A stretch of 25,955 nt of DNA from JBOZRQ01 sp050789255 (GCA_050789255.1 JBOZRQ010000037.1:1-25955), one strand, 5' to 3'. Shown: positions 7,598-15,935, numbered from the stretch's first letter. Notes: generated from the sequence alone by a model not told the origin. Translations and numbers: made by a program.

Positions 7598-8374
7598 TTG
7601 CTGCGGGCACTGTACTCAGCGGCATCAGGCATGATGGCGCAACAGACCAACATTGATACCATCTCGAACAACTTGGCCAACGTAAACACGACGGGCTTCA
7701 AGAAGGGCCGGGCCGAGTTTCAGGATCTCATGTACGCCCACATTCGGCCGCCCATCGTCGGTGATGTTGGCATCATGGTGGGCCAGGGTAGCCGCCTGAG
7801 CAGCATCAGCCGAATCTTCGCCAACGGATCGCTCCAGCCGACAGGACAGCCCATGGACCTGGCGATTCAGGGCGGCGGATTCTTTAAGGTGCAGCGCAAG
7901 GACGGGACCATCGCGTACACCCGAGATGGCGCCTTCCACCTGGACGGACAGCGCCGGCTGGTGACCGCCGTTGGCGACCTCCTCCTGGGCAAGGATGGGC
8001 CGATTACGCTTCCGGAGGCTGCCGTAAACCATGAGGTGACAGCGGACGGAATCGTCCGGTATGCCAACCAGGAGACCGGAGAAACCAGTGAGTTGGGTAC
8101 GATCGAGCTCGCAGTCTTCCCCAACCCCTCGGGGTTGTTTGGGCTCGGTGACAATCTGTACGCCGCCTCCGACGCCAGTGGCAAGCCCACCGCCATGCCG
8201 GCCGGCAACAGTGTCTCCGGACGGATCGTGCAGGGCTACCTCGAAGCCTCCAACGTCCAGAGCGTGGAGGAGATGGTGAGTTTGATCGTCGCCCAGCGGG
8301 CTTACGAGATTAACTCGAAGGCCGTGCAAAGCGCCGATGAAATGCTCGGCATCGCCAATCAACTGCGCCGTTAA
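7598..8374 (+). CDS. flhP: Flagellar rod protein FlhP (FlgG-like)
   Basis: Distal rod protein, 258 residues, paralogous to the preceding FlhO. The N-terminal motif YSAASGMMAQQTNIDTISNN and the C-terminal motif VEEMVSLIVAQRAYEINSKA are typical of FlgG, including the ANQLRR end. The start is TTG 7598, eight bases after GGGGAGG; no ATG or GTG nearby begins the conserved N-terminus. The 102 bases separating it from flhO contain an imperfect hairpin (CGGTG...CTGG with CCAG...CACCG) without a T-tract, so the two genes are probably co-transcribed. Confidence 0.93.
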   Translation: MLRALYSAASGMMAQQTNIDTISNNLANVNTTGFKKGRAEFQDLMYAHIRPPIVGDVGIMVGQGSRLSSISRIFANGSLQPTGQPMDLAIQGGGFFKVQRKDGTIAYTRDGAFHLDGQRRLVTAVGDLLLGKDGPITLPEAAVNHEVTADGIVRYANQETGETSELGTIELAVFPNPSGLFGLGDNLYAASDASGKPTAMPAGNSVSGRIVQGYLEASNVQSVEEMVSLIVAQRAYEINSKAVQSADEMLGIANQLRR

Positions 8375-8400
8375 CCTGCAGCATCGGGGGGTAGTCGGCC

Positions 8401-8712
8401 GTGATTAACGGGGTCTCGACAAACGCAGCGAGCGTTCCCGCCGGCAACGCCCAAGCTGCCAACGATAAGCAACTTCGGGAGGCCGCCCAGGACTTTGAGG
8501 CCATGTTCGTCGGGATCCTGCTAAAGCAGATGCGGGCTTCCACTCGGGCGCTGAGCTCCGAGAAGGCGAGCTTCGCCCGGCAGACCTTTGAAGAGTGGCA
8601 GGACGACATGTTCGCCAAGAACATCGCCATCAGCGGCGGTCTGGGCGTTGGCGAGGTACTCTACCGGCAGCTCCAGAAGGAGCAGTTGGACAAGGCGCAA
8701 ATCGACAAGTAA
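8401..8712 (+). CDS. FlgJ-type rod-binding protein (no muramidase domain)
   Basis: This 103-residue protein corresponds to the N-terminal rod-cap half of FlgJ (Rod-binding family). The core is LREAAQDFEAMFVGILLKQMR (split here as LREAAQDFEAMF and VGILLKQMR), followed by FEEWQDDMFAKNIA and GGLGVGEVLYRQL, as seen in small FlgJ-like proteins of Firmicutes. It would assist rod assembly; the peptidoglycan hydrolase half of enterobacterial FlgJ is absent. The start is GTG 8401 after a GGGGGGTAG ribosome-binding-like stretch, 26 bases after flhP. It ends the operon: a strong terminator begins three bases after the stop. Confidence 0.85.
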   Translation: MINGVSTNAASVPAGNAQAANDKQLREAAQDFEAMFVGILLKQMRASTRALSSEKASFARQTFEEWQDDMFAKNIAISGGLGVGEVLYRQLQKEQLDKAQIDK

Positions 8713-8714
8713 GG

Positions 8715-8745
8715 GACACCGGCCTTGCCCGGTGTCTTTCCTTTT
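8715..8745 (+). terminator. Rho-independent terminator after rod-binding gene
   Basis: An 8-bp stem, GACACCGG (8715-8722) with CCGGTGTC (8729-8736), is followed by TTTCCTTTTT. Confidence 0.88.
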
Positions 8746-8814
8746 TGTGTGGGAGAGGAAAAACCGCCCAAGAACGGAATACTACAGGGCAAGAGCGTTT
8801 CCGGGAGGGACCAC

Positions 8815-9255
8815 ATGCTGAACGTGAATCAGATTATGGAGATTATCCCACACCGTCAGCCAATCCTTATGGTGGACCGTATATTGGAGATGGAGCCAGG
8901 CAAGCGTTGCGTTGGCCTCAAGAATATCTCCGCCAATGAGCCGGTGTTTCAGGGACATTACCCGGGCAATCCGATCTTCCCGGGCGTCCTTATTGTAGAA
9001 GCGATGGCCCAAACCGGCGCCGTCGCCCTCATGACCATGCCTGAGTATGCCGGGAGAGTTCCCTTGTTTGCTGGCATTGACGAATGCAAGTTCAAGAAGC
9101 CGGTACTGCCCGGCGATCAGCTCAGGCTCGAGGTCGAGATTGTGACCGTCCGCCGGGGACTGGGCATTGGCAGTGGCAAAGCCTACGTGGGTGAGGAACT
9201 GCGGGCAGAGGCCACCATAAAATTCGCCTTGGTCGATAAGGAACTGGCGAAGTAG
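8815..9255 (+). CDS. fabZ: 3-hydroxyacyl-ACP dehydratase FabZ
   Basis: FabZ dehydrates 3-hydroxyacyl-ACP to trans-2-enoyl-ACP in type II fatty acid synthesis. The protein has 146 residues with a hot-dog fold. The catalytic pair is His48 in FQGHYPGNPIFPG and Glu62 in VLIVEAMAQ; the N-terminal IPHRQPILMVD segment is also typical. The start is ATG 8815, six bases after GGGAGG; the longer open frame upstream reads through the terminator. The fabZ gene lies close to flhO/flhP in Bacillus too, so the neighbourhood is old rather than functional. Confidence 0.96.
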   Translation: MLNVNQIMEIIPHRQPILMVDRILEMEPGKRCVGLKNISANEPVFQGHYPGNPIFPGVLIVEAMAQTGAVALMTMPEYAGRVPLFAGIDECKFKKPVLPGDQLRLEVEIVTVRRGLGIGSGKAYVGEELRAEATIKFALVDKELAK

Positions 9256-9256
9256 C

Positions 9257-9285
9257 TTGACAGACCCTGGCACCGATGGTAACAT
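9257..9285 (+). promoter_or_regulatory. Sigma-A-type promoter of metK riboswitch transcript
   Basis: A perfect TTGACA (9257-9262), 17 bases, TAACAT (9280-9285). It starts just after the fabZ stop and lies 17 bases upstream of the riboswitch P1 stem. Confidence 0.75.
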
Positions 9286-9301
9286 GCACTCTAGTTTAAT
9301 A

Positions 9302-9406
9302 CTCTTATCGAGAGAAGCTGAGGGACGGGCCCGATGAAGCTTCGGCAACCACCCACCCAGGGGAACGGTGCCAATTCCTGTCGGCGTGAAGGCCGAGAGA
9401 TAAGAG
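9302..9406 (+). promoter_or_regulatory. SAM-I riboswitch (S-box)
   Basis: The conserved S-box elements are in order: P1 CTCTTATC (9302-9309) paired with GATAAGAG (9399-9406), CGAGAGAAGCTGAGGGAC, GCTTCGGCAACC, the GGTGCCAATTCC segment and GAGAGATAAG. It binds S-adenosylmethionine and, when bound, lets the downstream terminator form, so metK is shut down when its product is abundant. The segment CGAAGAG (9407-9413) can pair with CTCTTCG (9429-9435) as the antiterminator. Confidence 0.97.
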
Positions 9407-9426
9407 CGAAGAGATGGACGTGACGA

Positions 9427-9452
9427 CCCTCTTCGTGAGAAGAGGGTTTTTT
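9427..9452 (+). terminator. SAM-controlled attenuator terminator
   Basis: A perfect 8-bp stem, CCCTCTTC with GAAGAGGG, has a GTGA loop and six T's. It is the expression platform of the S-box upstream of metK. Confidence 0.93.
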
Positions 9453-9506
9453 CATGCCCTATGCAACAGACTACGTACGGGAGACCGAAGGAGGCAGAGG
9501 AGAGAG

Positions 9507-10703
9507 ATGACCGAACGTCGCGGCCGTTATGTGTTTACGTCGGAGTCGGTTACCGAAGGCCATCCGGACAAGATGGCGGACCAGATTTCCGACGCGGTGT
9601 TGGATGCCATGCTCGAGAAGGATCCCGCCGCTCGCGTGGCGTGCGAGACCCTTCTGACCACGGGTATGGTGGTGGTCGCCGGTGAGATCACGACCGACGC
9701 GTATGTTGACATTCCTAACCTTGTGCGTGAAGTGGTTCGAGACATCGGCTACACCCGTGCCAAGTTCGGTTTCGACGCCACCACCTGCGGTGTGATCACG
9801 GCGATCGACCCGCAGAGCCCGGATATTGCTCAGGGCGTTGATGTGGCCCTGGAGGCCCGCGGGGCGATTACGCAGAAGGACCTGGAGACGGGCGCCGGCG
9901 ACCAGGGCATGATGTTCGGTTTCGCTTGTAACGAGACCCCGGAACTGATGCCCATGCCGATCTCTCTTGCCCATCGCCTCTCGCGCCAGCTGTCCGTGGT
10001 GCGCAAGAACGGTACCCTGCCCTACCTGCGCCCTGACGGAAAGACCCAGGTCACCGTCGAATATGAGGATGACCGTCCGGTGCGTATTGACACCATTGTG
10101 GTCTCCACCCAGCACGACCCCGACGTGACTCAGGAGCAGATCCGCAAGGACATCATCGAGCACGTGATCACCGGCAGCGTCCCGCAGCACATGCTGGACG
10201 ACAAGACCCGGTACTTTGTGAATCCGACGGGCCGTTTCGTTATCGGCGGGCCGCAGGGTGACACCGGCCTCACCGGCCGAAAGATCATTGTCGATACCTA
10301 CGGCGGTTATGCTCGCCACGGCGGCGGTGCTTTCTCCGGCAAGGACCCGACGAAGGTTGACCGCTCCGCTGCCTACGCTGCCCGCTGGGTGGCGAAGAAC
10401 ATCGTTGCCGCAGGTCTGGCCACCAAGTGCGAAGTGCAGCTGGCTTATGCCATCGGCGTCGCCCACCCGGTGTCCGTGCTCGTGACCACCTTCGGCACCG
10501 GGCTGATCCCCGACGATCAGATCTCGGCGCTGGTCTTCAAGAACTTTGACCTGCGTCCGGCAGCGATCATTCGCGACCTGGGCCTGCGGCGTCCGATTTA
10601 CCGCCAGACTGCCGCTTACGGTCACTTTGGGCGCCTCGACCTGGACCTGCCGTGGGAGCGCACCGACAAGGCGGCTGACCTGAAGCGTCAGGCCGGTATC
10701 TAA
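9507..10703 (+). CDS. metK: S-adenosylmethionine synthetase
   Basis: MetK makes S-adenosylmethionine from methionine and ATP. The protein has 398 residues. Signature motifs are GHPDK (18-22), GAGDQGMMFGFA (129-140) and the phosphate-binding loop GGGAFSGKD (272-280). The start is ATG 9507, preceded by AAGGAGG and GAGGAGAG; the longer frame begins inside the riboswitch terminator. Codon choice is strongly biased, as expected for a highly expressed gene. Expression is controlled by the upstream S-box. A strong hairpin terminator follows. Confidence 0.98.
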   Translation: MTERRGRYVFTSESVTEGHPDKMADQISDAVLDAMLEKDPAARVACETLLTTGMVVVAGEITTDAYVDIPNLVREVVRDIGYTRAKFGFDATTCGVITAIDPQSPDIAQGVDVALEARGAITQKDLETGAGDQGMMFGFACNETPELMPMPISLAHRLSRQLSVVRKNGTLPYLRPDGKTQVTVEYEDDRPVRIDTIVVSTQHDPDVTQEQIRKDIIEHVITGSVPQHMLDDKTRYFVNPTGRFVIGGPQGDTGLTGRKIIVDTYGGYARHGGGAFSGKDPTKVDRSAAYAARWVAKNIVAAGLATKCEVQLAYAIGVAHPVSVLVTTFGTGLIPDDQISALVFKNFDLRPAAIIRDLGLRRPIYRQTAAYGHFGRLDLDLPWERTDKAADLKRQAGI

Positions 10704-10717
10704 AGCGCACGAAACGT

Positions 10718-10755
10718 GGCCCGCAACGCCTCAGGTGTTGCGGGCCTCACCTTTT
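10718..10755 (+). terminator. Rho-independent terminator after metK
   Basis: A 13-bp stem (10718-10730 with 10734-10746, one G-T pair) with a TCA triloop is followed by TCACCTTTTT. Confidence 0.9.
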
Positions 10756-10809
10756 TGCGGCGCCCCCCGTAGACTGGGAGGGTACCTGTGCAAAAAGGGG
10801 GACAGGTTT

Positions 10810-11292
10810 GTGACCGGGTTTCCCGCTACCCTATGGGCAGACGCTACCCCGGGCGCCTGGGTGCTGCTGGCCCTGGCCCTGTACGGGCTGGCGGCTCTGC
10901 TCCTTGATCTCGCCGGTATGCTGCGACGGCTGCTGCTGACCAATAGCGAGGTAACGCTCAGCATTCTCGTGTTGGTACATAACCAGGAGCACCAGATCGA
11001 GGGGATCGTTCGCACGCTCGCCCAGCGTGATCGCCGGGAAGCCTTGGCCGCTGGCCAGTGGGAACTGATCCTGGTGGACCTTGAATCGACAGACGACACG
11101 CCGATCATCCTCGAACGGCTAGCACGGCAGTTTGAGCACCTGCGAGTTGTATCCCTGCCGACCGAGCGTGCCCCGACCGCCTGCGAAGCGGCTCTCTTCC
11201 TTTGTCGAAGCCCTGTCACACTCCTGGTGGATATGCGCCACGCGGTGGATGGCGACCGATTAAGAAAACCACTTGCACACATCTGGAAATAA
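10810..11292 (+). CDS. Short membrane-anchored GT-A (family 2-like) protein
   Basis: This 160-residue protein has an N-terminal membrane segment (about residues 14-42, rich in Leu/Ala) followed by the first half of a GT-A glycosyltransferase fold: LSILVLVHNQEHQIEGI, then LILVDLESTDDT as the nucleotide-sugar-binding beta strand and turn. It stops soon after a VTLLVDMRH segment, where the metal-binding and acceptor parts of a complete family 2 enzyme would begin. It may not be an active transferase. The start is GTG 10810, about eight bases after AAAGGGGG; the longer frame runs into the metK terminator. comFC begins 64 bases downstream. No function is claimed. Confidence 0.65.
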   Translation: MTGFPATLWADATPGAWVLLALALYGLAALLLDLAGMLRRLLLTNSEVTLSILVLVHNQEHQIEGIVRTLAQRDRREALAAGQWELILVDLESTDDTPIILERLARQFEHLRVVSLPTERAPTACEAALFLCRSPVTLLVDMRHAVDGDRLRKPLAHIWK

Positions 11293-11356
11293 CAGGAAAA
11301 CGCATCATCGCTCTCGAAGTCCTCTCCGGGGAAATTCGTCCCGGGGGGGACTTGTC

Positions 11357-12094
11357 TTGTTGGTACAAGCTGTCCGTGGCCTCGTTGAGCTCCTCTGGCC
11401 GCCTCGCACCACTTGTCTGCTGTGCGAAGGTGCGCTCACTGGGTCGCCCCTGCCCCTGGTGTGCGGGAACTGCGTTGCTAGTATGGATTTCGACCCTGCG
11501 GTTGCGCGTTGTCCGGCCTGCAACCGCCCGAAACCGGACCGTAGCAACGAACTATGTAGTGAGTGCAAGAATGGCTCCGGGTTTGGACGGGCCTGGGCGA
11601 TAGGACTCCACACGGGCGCCCTCCGGGAGGCAATACACCACCTGAAATTCAACGGACGAGAAGAGCTTGGGGCTCCGTTGGGACGCCGCCTGGCCGGGCA
11701 GGTAACGGCCACCTTTGACGGGGTTGTTCCGATTCCGCTCCACAAGGCCCGCCTTCGGGAGCGCGGGTATAACCAGGCAGCAGCCATTGCACAGGGAGTG
11801 GCAGAGCAGCTTGGGACGCCAATTTGGTCCAGTGCTCTTGTGCGAACCCGCAGCACTGGCCACCAAGCGAAGCTCGATCGGTCGGGTCGCCTACAGAACC
11901 TACAGGGCGCCTTTAAGCCCGCAGGCAGCACCTGCCCGTGGGCGGGGAAGGCCGTTCTAGTAGTCGACGACGTGCTTACCACCGGTTCCACCGCCACAGC
12001 CGTGTGCGATGTCCTGCGGCAAACCGGAGCAGTTCGGGTAGGCCTGGCCGTACTGGCCGTCTCGACCACGCCGGTCACCCAACTTTCTCCGTAA
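11357..12094 (+). CDS. comFC: ComF family phosphoribosyltransferase-like protein
   Basis: ComFC-type protein of about 245 residues with an N-terminal zinc-ribbon region (Cys pairs at 20/23, 36/39, 52/55 and 67/70) and a C-terminal PRTase fold containing VLVVDDVLTTGST (200-212), plus the family segments REAIHHLKFNG and RLRERGYNQA. ComF proteins are needed for DNA uptake during natural transformation in several bacteria. In Bacillus comFC precedes the flgM cluster, as here; comFA, comFB and yvyF are missing. TTG 11357 is preferred because GGGGGGA lies seven bases upstream; a longer frame from TTG 11273 overlaps the preceding gene and lacks conservation. Confidence 0.85.
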   Translation: MLVQAVRGLVELLWPPRTTCLLCEGALTGSPLPLVCGNCVASMDFDPAVARCPACNRPKPDRSNELCSECKNGSGFGRAWAIGLHTGALREAIHHLKFNGREELGAPLGRRLAGQVTATFDGVVPIPLHKARLRERGYNQAAAIAQGVAEQLGTPIWSSALVRTRSTGHQAKLDRSGRLQNLQGAFKPAGSTCPWAGKAVLVVDDVLTTGSTATAVCDVLRQTGAVRVGLAVLAVSTTPVTQLSP

Positions 12095-12119
12095 GGCGAT
12101 CGTTTCACGAAAATACCCA

Positions 12120-12147
12120 TTAACAAATGTGAACAGCCCATCGATAC
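12120..12147 (+). promoter_or_regulatory. Sigma-28 (SigD)-type promoter of flgM operon
   Basis: TTAA (12120-12123), 16 bases, ATCGATAC (12140-12147); same form as before flhO and hag. Transcription would start near 12154, about 50 bases before flgM. It implies that the anti-sigma factor is made by the sigma factor it restrains. Confidence 0.72.
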
Positions 12148-12203
12148 TCTAAATGAACGTAGTACCCGGCACCGAGAACCTAGACCCTCAAGGGGGTAGC
12201 CAT

Positions 12204-12494
12204 ATGAAAATAAACAACGTGGGCGGGGCCATTGGCGCATACAGCCAGAACGCTCCACGCAAGGTCGCTGGCCCCAAGGAAGCGGCCCGCCCTGAACGGA
12301 CTGACGAGGTTCGCCTGTCCAAGGAAGCTCAGGAAGTGATGTCCCTTAAGGACAAGGTGACTCAGGCACCGGACGTCCGTAAGGAACGCATTGAGGAGCT
12401 GCGCCGGCAGATTGAGGCGGGAACTTACCGGCCTGATGCCCGGGAAGTTGCAGCCAAAATGCTGAAGGCCCGAGTGTTCGACGATCTCGCATAA
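12204..12494 (+). CDS. flgM: Anti-sigma-28 factor FlgM
   Basis: FlgM binds sigma-28 (SigD) and blocks late flagellar gene expression until the hook-basal body is complete. The protein has 96 residues: a disordered N-terminal half (MKINNVGGAIGAYSQ, the usual KI/NN start) and a helical C-terminal half with DEVRLSKEAQE, then RKERIEELRRQIEAGTY and EVAAKMLKARV, all typical. The start is ATG 12204, eight bases after AGGGGGTA; an in-frame ATG at 12153 has no ribosome binding site. It is the first gene of the flgM-flgN-flgK-flgL-fliW-csrA operon. Confidence 0.9.
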   Translation: MKINNVGGAIGAYSQNAPRKVAGPKEAARPERTDEVRLSKEAQEVMSLKDKVTQAPDVRKERIEELRRQIEAGTYRPDAREVAAKMLKARVFDDLA

Positions 12495-12511
12495 CGAAGC
12501 TTTTCGCGGGA

Positions 12512-12545
12512 GACGGCGTGGCCGGTAAGGACCCGCCGTCTTTCT
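12512..12545 (+). terminator. Possible weak hairpin between flgM and flgN
   Basis: A 7-bp stem, GACGGCG (12512-12518) with CGCCGTC (12534-12540), is followed by TTTCTC. The loop is 15 bases long, so it may attenuate rather than stop the operon transcript. Confidence 0.35.
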
Positions 12546-12584
12546 CATGCCCTTTTTCAGGGAATTGTGCAAGGGGGGGTCCCC

Positions 12585-13091
12585 GTGGATCCGCAGGCTC
12601 TGAGCCAGTTACTGGCGCTCATGGAGGAGCAGGTTAAGGTCATGGCTGACCTAACCGCCTTGAGCAAGAAGAAGTCTCAGCTTCTGGTTGACAACAAAAT
12701 CGAGGAACTGGATGTACTCCTGCGCGGGGAGCAAGCGTTGCTATGGCAAATGGGCCGGCTGGAGGAGAAGCGCTTCCAGGCCCAAATGATGGTTGCTGCC
12801 CAAATAGCTATCCATCCCAGCCAACTTACCCTTGAGCGGTTAGTCAAGGCGGTTTCGCCGGAGCAGGGCGCCCGCTGTCAGGAAGTCGCCCAGCGCTACG
12901 GTGAAACGGCCGGTGAACTGACTCACGTAAACCAGCTCAACACGGAGCTCATTCAGCAAGCTATGGCCTATGTGGACTTCTCCCTACAACTGTTGGGTGC
13001 CAGTAACCCTGCCGCTGCTCAGGTATACTCGCCCAAGGGGCCCCGCACAGGTCCCGACGGAAAGCACCGGCGGCTGGACAACCGCATTTAG
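12585..13091 (+). CDS. flgN: Flagellar export chaperone FlgN
   Basis: This small helical protein (168 residues) is predicted to escort the hook-filament junction proteins FlgK and FlgL, encoded directly downstream, to the flagellar export gate. It is almost entirely alpha-helical with heptad-like leucines (LSQLLALMEEQVKVMADL, SQLLVDNKIEELDVLLRGEQ), the usual FlgN look. GTG 12585 is chosen because AAGGGGGGG ends five bases upstream; the GTG at 12567 precedes that ribosome binding site. Sequence similarity in this family is low, so the call rests on helix pattern, length and position. Confidence 0.82.
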   Translation: MDPQALSQLLALMEEQVKVMADLTALSKKKSQLLVDNKIEELDVLLRGEQALLWQMGRLEEKRFQAQMMVAAQIAIHPSQLTLERLVKAVSPEQGARCQEVAQRYGETAGELTHVNQLNTELIQQAMAYVDFSLQLLGASNPAAAQVYSPKGPRTGPDGKHRRLDNRI

Positions 13092-13111
13092 CAGCCAGAG
13101 GAGGTGGACGC

Positions 13112-14548
13112 ATGCCGTCGTTTAACAGCCTGTATACGGTCCGGTCCGGCCTGTTCGCACAGCGACGGGCGCTGGAGATTGTCGGACAGAATGTGGCCAA
13201 CGCCAGCACGGCCGGCTACACCCGTCAGGAGGTCTCCTTTGCGGCCGCAGAGCCTACACATGTAATCAACTCATCAGGGCGGGGCGTCGCGGACGTCAAC
13301 GTGGTGCGCTACCGGGATGAGTTCCTCGATCGCCAATTCCGCACCCGCAACGGTGCGCTGGGCTACCACAGCACGCTTCATTCCCACCTCTCCGAGGTTG
13401 AGGGCATCGTAGGCGACCTTTCTGAGGGTGGCCTTCGAACCGCGCTTGACGAGTTCTTTAATGCCTGGGATACGCTGGTCCTGCGGCCGAGCGACTCGAG
13501 CGGCCGGACGAAGGTTATTACTTCTGCCGAGGAATTCCTGAGCCAGACACGCAGCGCGTTCGAGCAGTTGGCGCAGCAACGCACCGCCATCAACGATGCA
13601 ATCAGCGACAAGGTGCAGGAGCTGAACTCGGCCGCCCAGCAGCTGGCCGACCTGAACCGAGCAATCCTGAACGGGGAGGCCGGAAAGCAGCAGGTCAACG
13701 ACCTGGCGGACCGGCGCGACATGTTGCTGGACAGCATGTCGAAGTTGGCCGGCGTTTCCATCGGCAAGCATGCGGACGGCACGGTCAGCGTTCACTTGGG
13801 TGGCCTGCCGCTGGTCGACAAGGAGTTTGCGTTCCCCGTGGATACCACGCTGGCACTGGAGGCCGATATGGACCCCTCCGCCGGCATTCAGAGCACCCGC
13901 CAGTTTACTTGGGGGATGACCTGGAACGGGACGACCAACGAGGCCAAGTTTAGTGGCGGCGAGGTCGGCGCCTTGCTTGAGTTGCGTGACCAGGCCATAC
14001 CCGAGTATATGAAGTATCTGGACAATCTGGTGCGAACGATAGCGAATGAGGTAAACGCTCTGCATACGGTCGGTGTGGCGCCTCCCAGCACTCCCACTGA
14101 CATTTTCACGGTGGGCACCGACTGGATGGACATCACCGTGAATCCCGCGCTGGTGAGCGATCCCACCCTGATCCTGGCCGGCATGGGCAACCCCCCTGCT
14201 CCCAGTGACGGCACCAGGGCCAAGTCCATTGCAGATCTTCGGAACGCCGCCATTTTGACGGGGGCCCCGGTCGGCTCGCAAACCGTCACCGCAGGTGCAT
14301 ACTTGCGAGCGGTGTCGACGAATCTCGGCATTGAGGTGCAGCAGGTCAGCCGCCGGAGTGAGGGCGCCGCCCTTCAGGTGGACCAGGCGGAAAAGCAGCG
14401 CCAGTCTGTATCCGGGGTGTCACTTGACGACGAGATGACTAAGATGATCCAATACCAGCAGGCATACAACGCCGCAGCACGCATCATGACCACCATCGAC
14501 GAGATGCTGGATGTCGTCGTTAACCGTGTGGGCCTGGTCGGGCGGTAA
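13112..14548 (+). CDS. flgK: Flagellar hook-associated protein 1 FlgK
   Basis: The first hook-filament junction protein, 478 residues, exported through the flagellar apparatus. N-terminal rod-type motif: YTVRSGLFAQRRALEIVGQNVANASTAGYTRQ (shown in two pieces: RALEIVGQNV and ANASTAGYTRQ). C-terminal D0 helix: MIQYQQAYNAAARIMTTID, ending with VVVNRVGLVGR. The central region, about residues 190-400, is the variable part and is shorter than in long FlgK proteins. The start is ATG 13112 after AGGAGGTGG. It lies 20 bases after flgN and 15 bases before flgL. Confidence 0.95.
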   Translation: MPSFNSLYTVRSGLFAQRRALEIVGQNVANASTAGYTRQEVSFAAAEPTHVINSSGRGVADVNVVRYRDEFLDRQFRTRNGALGYHSTLHSHLSEVEGIVGDLSEGGLRTALDEFFNAWDTLVLRPSDSSGRTKVITSAEEFLSQTRSAFEQLAQQRTAINDAISDKVQELNSAAQQLADLNRAILNGEAGKQQVNDLADRRDMLLDSMSKLAGVSIGKHADGTVSVHLGGLPLVDKEFAFPVDTTLALEADMDPSAGIQSTRQFTWGMTWNGTTNEAKFSGGEVGALLELRDQAIPEYMKYLDNLVRTIANEVNALHTVGVAPPSTPTDIFTVGTDWMDITVNPALVSDPTLILAGMGNPPAPSDGTRAKSIADLRNAAILTGAPVGSQTVTAGAYLRAVSTNLGIEVQQVSRRSEGAALQVDQAEKQRQSVSGVSLDDEMTKMIQYQQAYNAAARIMTTIDEMLDVVVNRVGLVGR

Positions 14549-14563
14549 GGAGGGGACGGCTCT

Positions 14564-15472
14564 ATGCGTGTAACCAATCAGATGATGGCGAACAACGCCT
14601 TGTCCAGCCTGAACTCGCTGCGGTCTAGGCTCGATAAGGTGCAGAACCAGATTACGACTGGGCGCCGGATCGACAGGGCCTCCGAAGATCCCACCGCCGG
14701 CGCTGAGGTGATGCGTGTGCAGAGCCGCCTTCAGCAGCTTGACCAGTGGGACAAGAACCTGGGCGACGCCAGGACCTGGACGGGCGACACGGAACAGGCG
14801 TTGAGTCACATGACTGATATTCTTAAGAAGGCCAAGGAGTTAGCTGTCCGGGGCAACAACAGCCACCTGGATACCGACGACAAGGCAGCGATCGCGATTG
14901 AGGTCGATCACCTCCTCCAGGATATGATGGCGGCCGTGAACACGAAGCAGTTGGACGGCGCACTGTTCGGCGGCTTCGAGACGGCCGCGGATCCGTTTGC
15001 CTTAGACATGGCAACTGGAGCCGTCACTTACAGCGGCGATAACGGAGATATTCGCCGTGAGGTTGGCCCTGGCGTGAACCTGACGGTCAACGTGCACGGC
15101 AACCGGCTCGGGGACTGGTCCGCTCCCCAGAACATGCTGACCACCTTGTGGCGGCTGCGGGAGTCCTTGAACGGGAACAGCGGCGGCATCGTACCGGCAA
15201 ACTCCGGCGATCTGCTGAACGACCTGGATAACAACCTGCAGAACGTGTTGAACCTCCGCGCCGATATTGGCGCTGCAGACCAGCGGCTCGAGGCGGTGGA
15301 GACCCGAATGAAGGAGACATTAGTTCGGGCAACCGACGTTTTGACGCAGGCACAGGGCGTGGACATGGAGAAAGCTATCATCGAGCTCAACAGTGCTGAG
15401 ACCACCTACCGAGCTGCCCTGCAAGTCGGTGCACGGATCCTTCCGCCCACCCTTGCGGACTTCTTGGGGTAA
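14564..15472 (+). CDS. flgL: Flagellar hook-associated protein 3 FlgL
   Basis: The second hook-filament junction protein, 302 residues, flagellin-related. It begins MRVTNQMMANNAL and continues with the flagellin-like core QNQITTGRRIDRASEDP, and ends with VDMEKAIIELNSAETTYRAA. These are the conserved D0/D1 helices; the middle (about 140-200) is a short FlgL-specific domain. The start is ATG 14564, after AAGGAGGGG. The Bacillus gene yviE that lies between flgL and fliW is not present; fliW follows after 18 bases. Confidence 0.94.
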   Translation: MRVTNQMMANNALSSLNSLRSRLDKVQNQITTGRRIDRASEDPTAGAEVMRVQSRLQQLDQWDKNLGDARTWTGDTEQALSHMTDILKKAKELAVRGNNSHLDTDDKAAIAIEVDHLLQDMMAAVNTKQLDGALFGGFETAADPFALDMATGAVTYSGDNGDIRREVGPGVNLTVNVHGNRLGDWSAPQNMLTTLWRLRESLNGNSGGIVPANSGDLLNDLDNNLQNVLNLRADIGAADQRLEAVETRMKETLVRATDVLTQAQGVDMEKAIIELNSAETTYRAALQVGARILPPTLADFLG

Positions 15473-15490
15473 TTTGGAGGAGTGGCCCAC

Positions 15491-15913
15491 ATGGACGAAG
15501 TGGTCAGCCAGCCCACGTTAAAGACAGAGGATCGCGCCTTCGAGTTTAGTGCCGGACTTTTTGGCTTTCCAACCGAAAAGCGCTTTGTGATTGCCGACAT
15601 TCCTGGCGGTGGGGACATTTTCAAGCAAATGGTGTCCCTGGACAGCCCAGACGTGGGGTTCACGCTGGTCTATCCCTTCGCGTTCTTTCCTGAGTATGCT
15701 CCGGACATTCCGGACGCAGAAATCAAGGAGATTGGCGCAGATGGACCGGACCAGCTCGTACTAATGGCCATCGCTAACGTGCCGAGCGATTTCAAAGCAA
15801 CCACGGCGAACCTAAAGGCACCTGTGATTTTTAATCCATATACGCGGAAGGCTCGCCAGGTTATCCTTACGGACGAGCAGTATGCCACCCGGCACCAGTT
15901 ATTCAAAGCGTAG
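15491..15913 (+). CDS. fliW: Flagellar assembly factor FliW
   Basis: FliW binds the C-terminus of free flagellin and, when flagellin is exported, is released to bind CsrA and relieve translational repression of flagellin. The protein has 140 residues with the family features FSAGLFGFPTEKRFVI and the tail segment APVIFNPYTRKARQVIL. ATG 15491 is favoured, nine bases after GGAGGA; the GTG at 15482 sits right against that ribosome binding site. csrA follows 22 bases downstream, the usual pairing. Confidence 0.95.
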   Translation: MDEVVSQPTLKTEDRAFEFSAGLFGFPTEKRFVIADIPGGGDIFKQMVSLDSPDVGFTLVYPFAFFPEYAPDIPDAEIKEIGADGPDQLVLMAIANVPSDFKATTANLKAPVIFNPYTRKARQVILTDEQYATRHQLFKA

Positions 15914-15935
15914 CGATCCGGGAGGAGGCGTTCCC

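Noticed and set aside
9414..9506. Longer metK beginning at 9414
   Set aside because: The extra codons lie in the riboswitch expression platform and terminator; ATG 9507 has the ribosome binding site and the conserved N-terminus.
9471..10625. 384-residue minus-strand frame across metK
   Set aside because: Antisense shadow of metK caused by strong C/G third-position bias; no family features.
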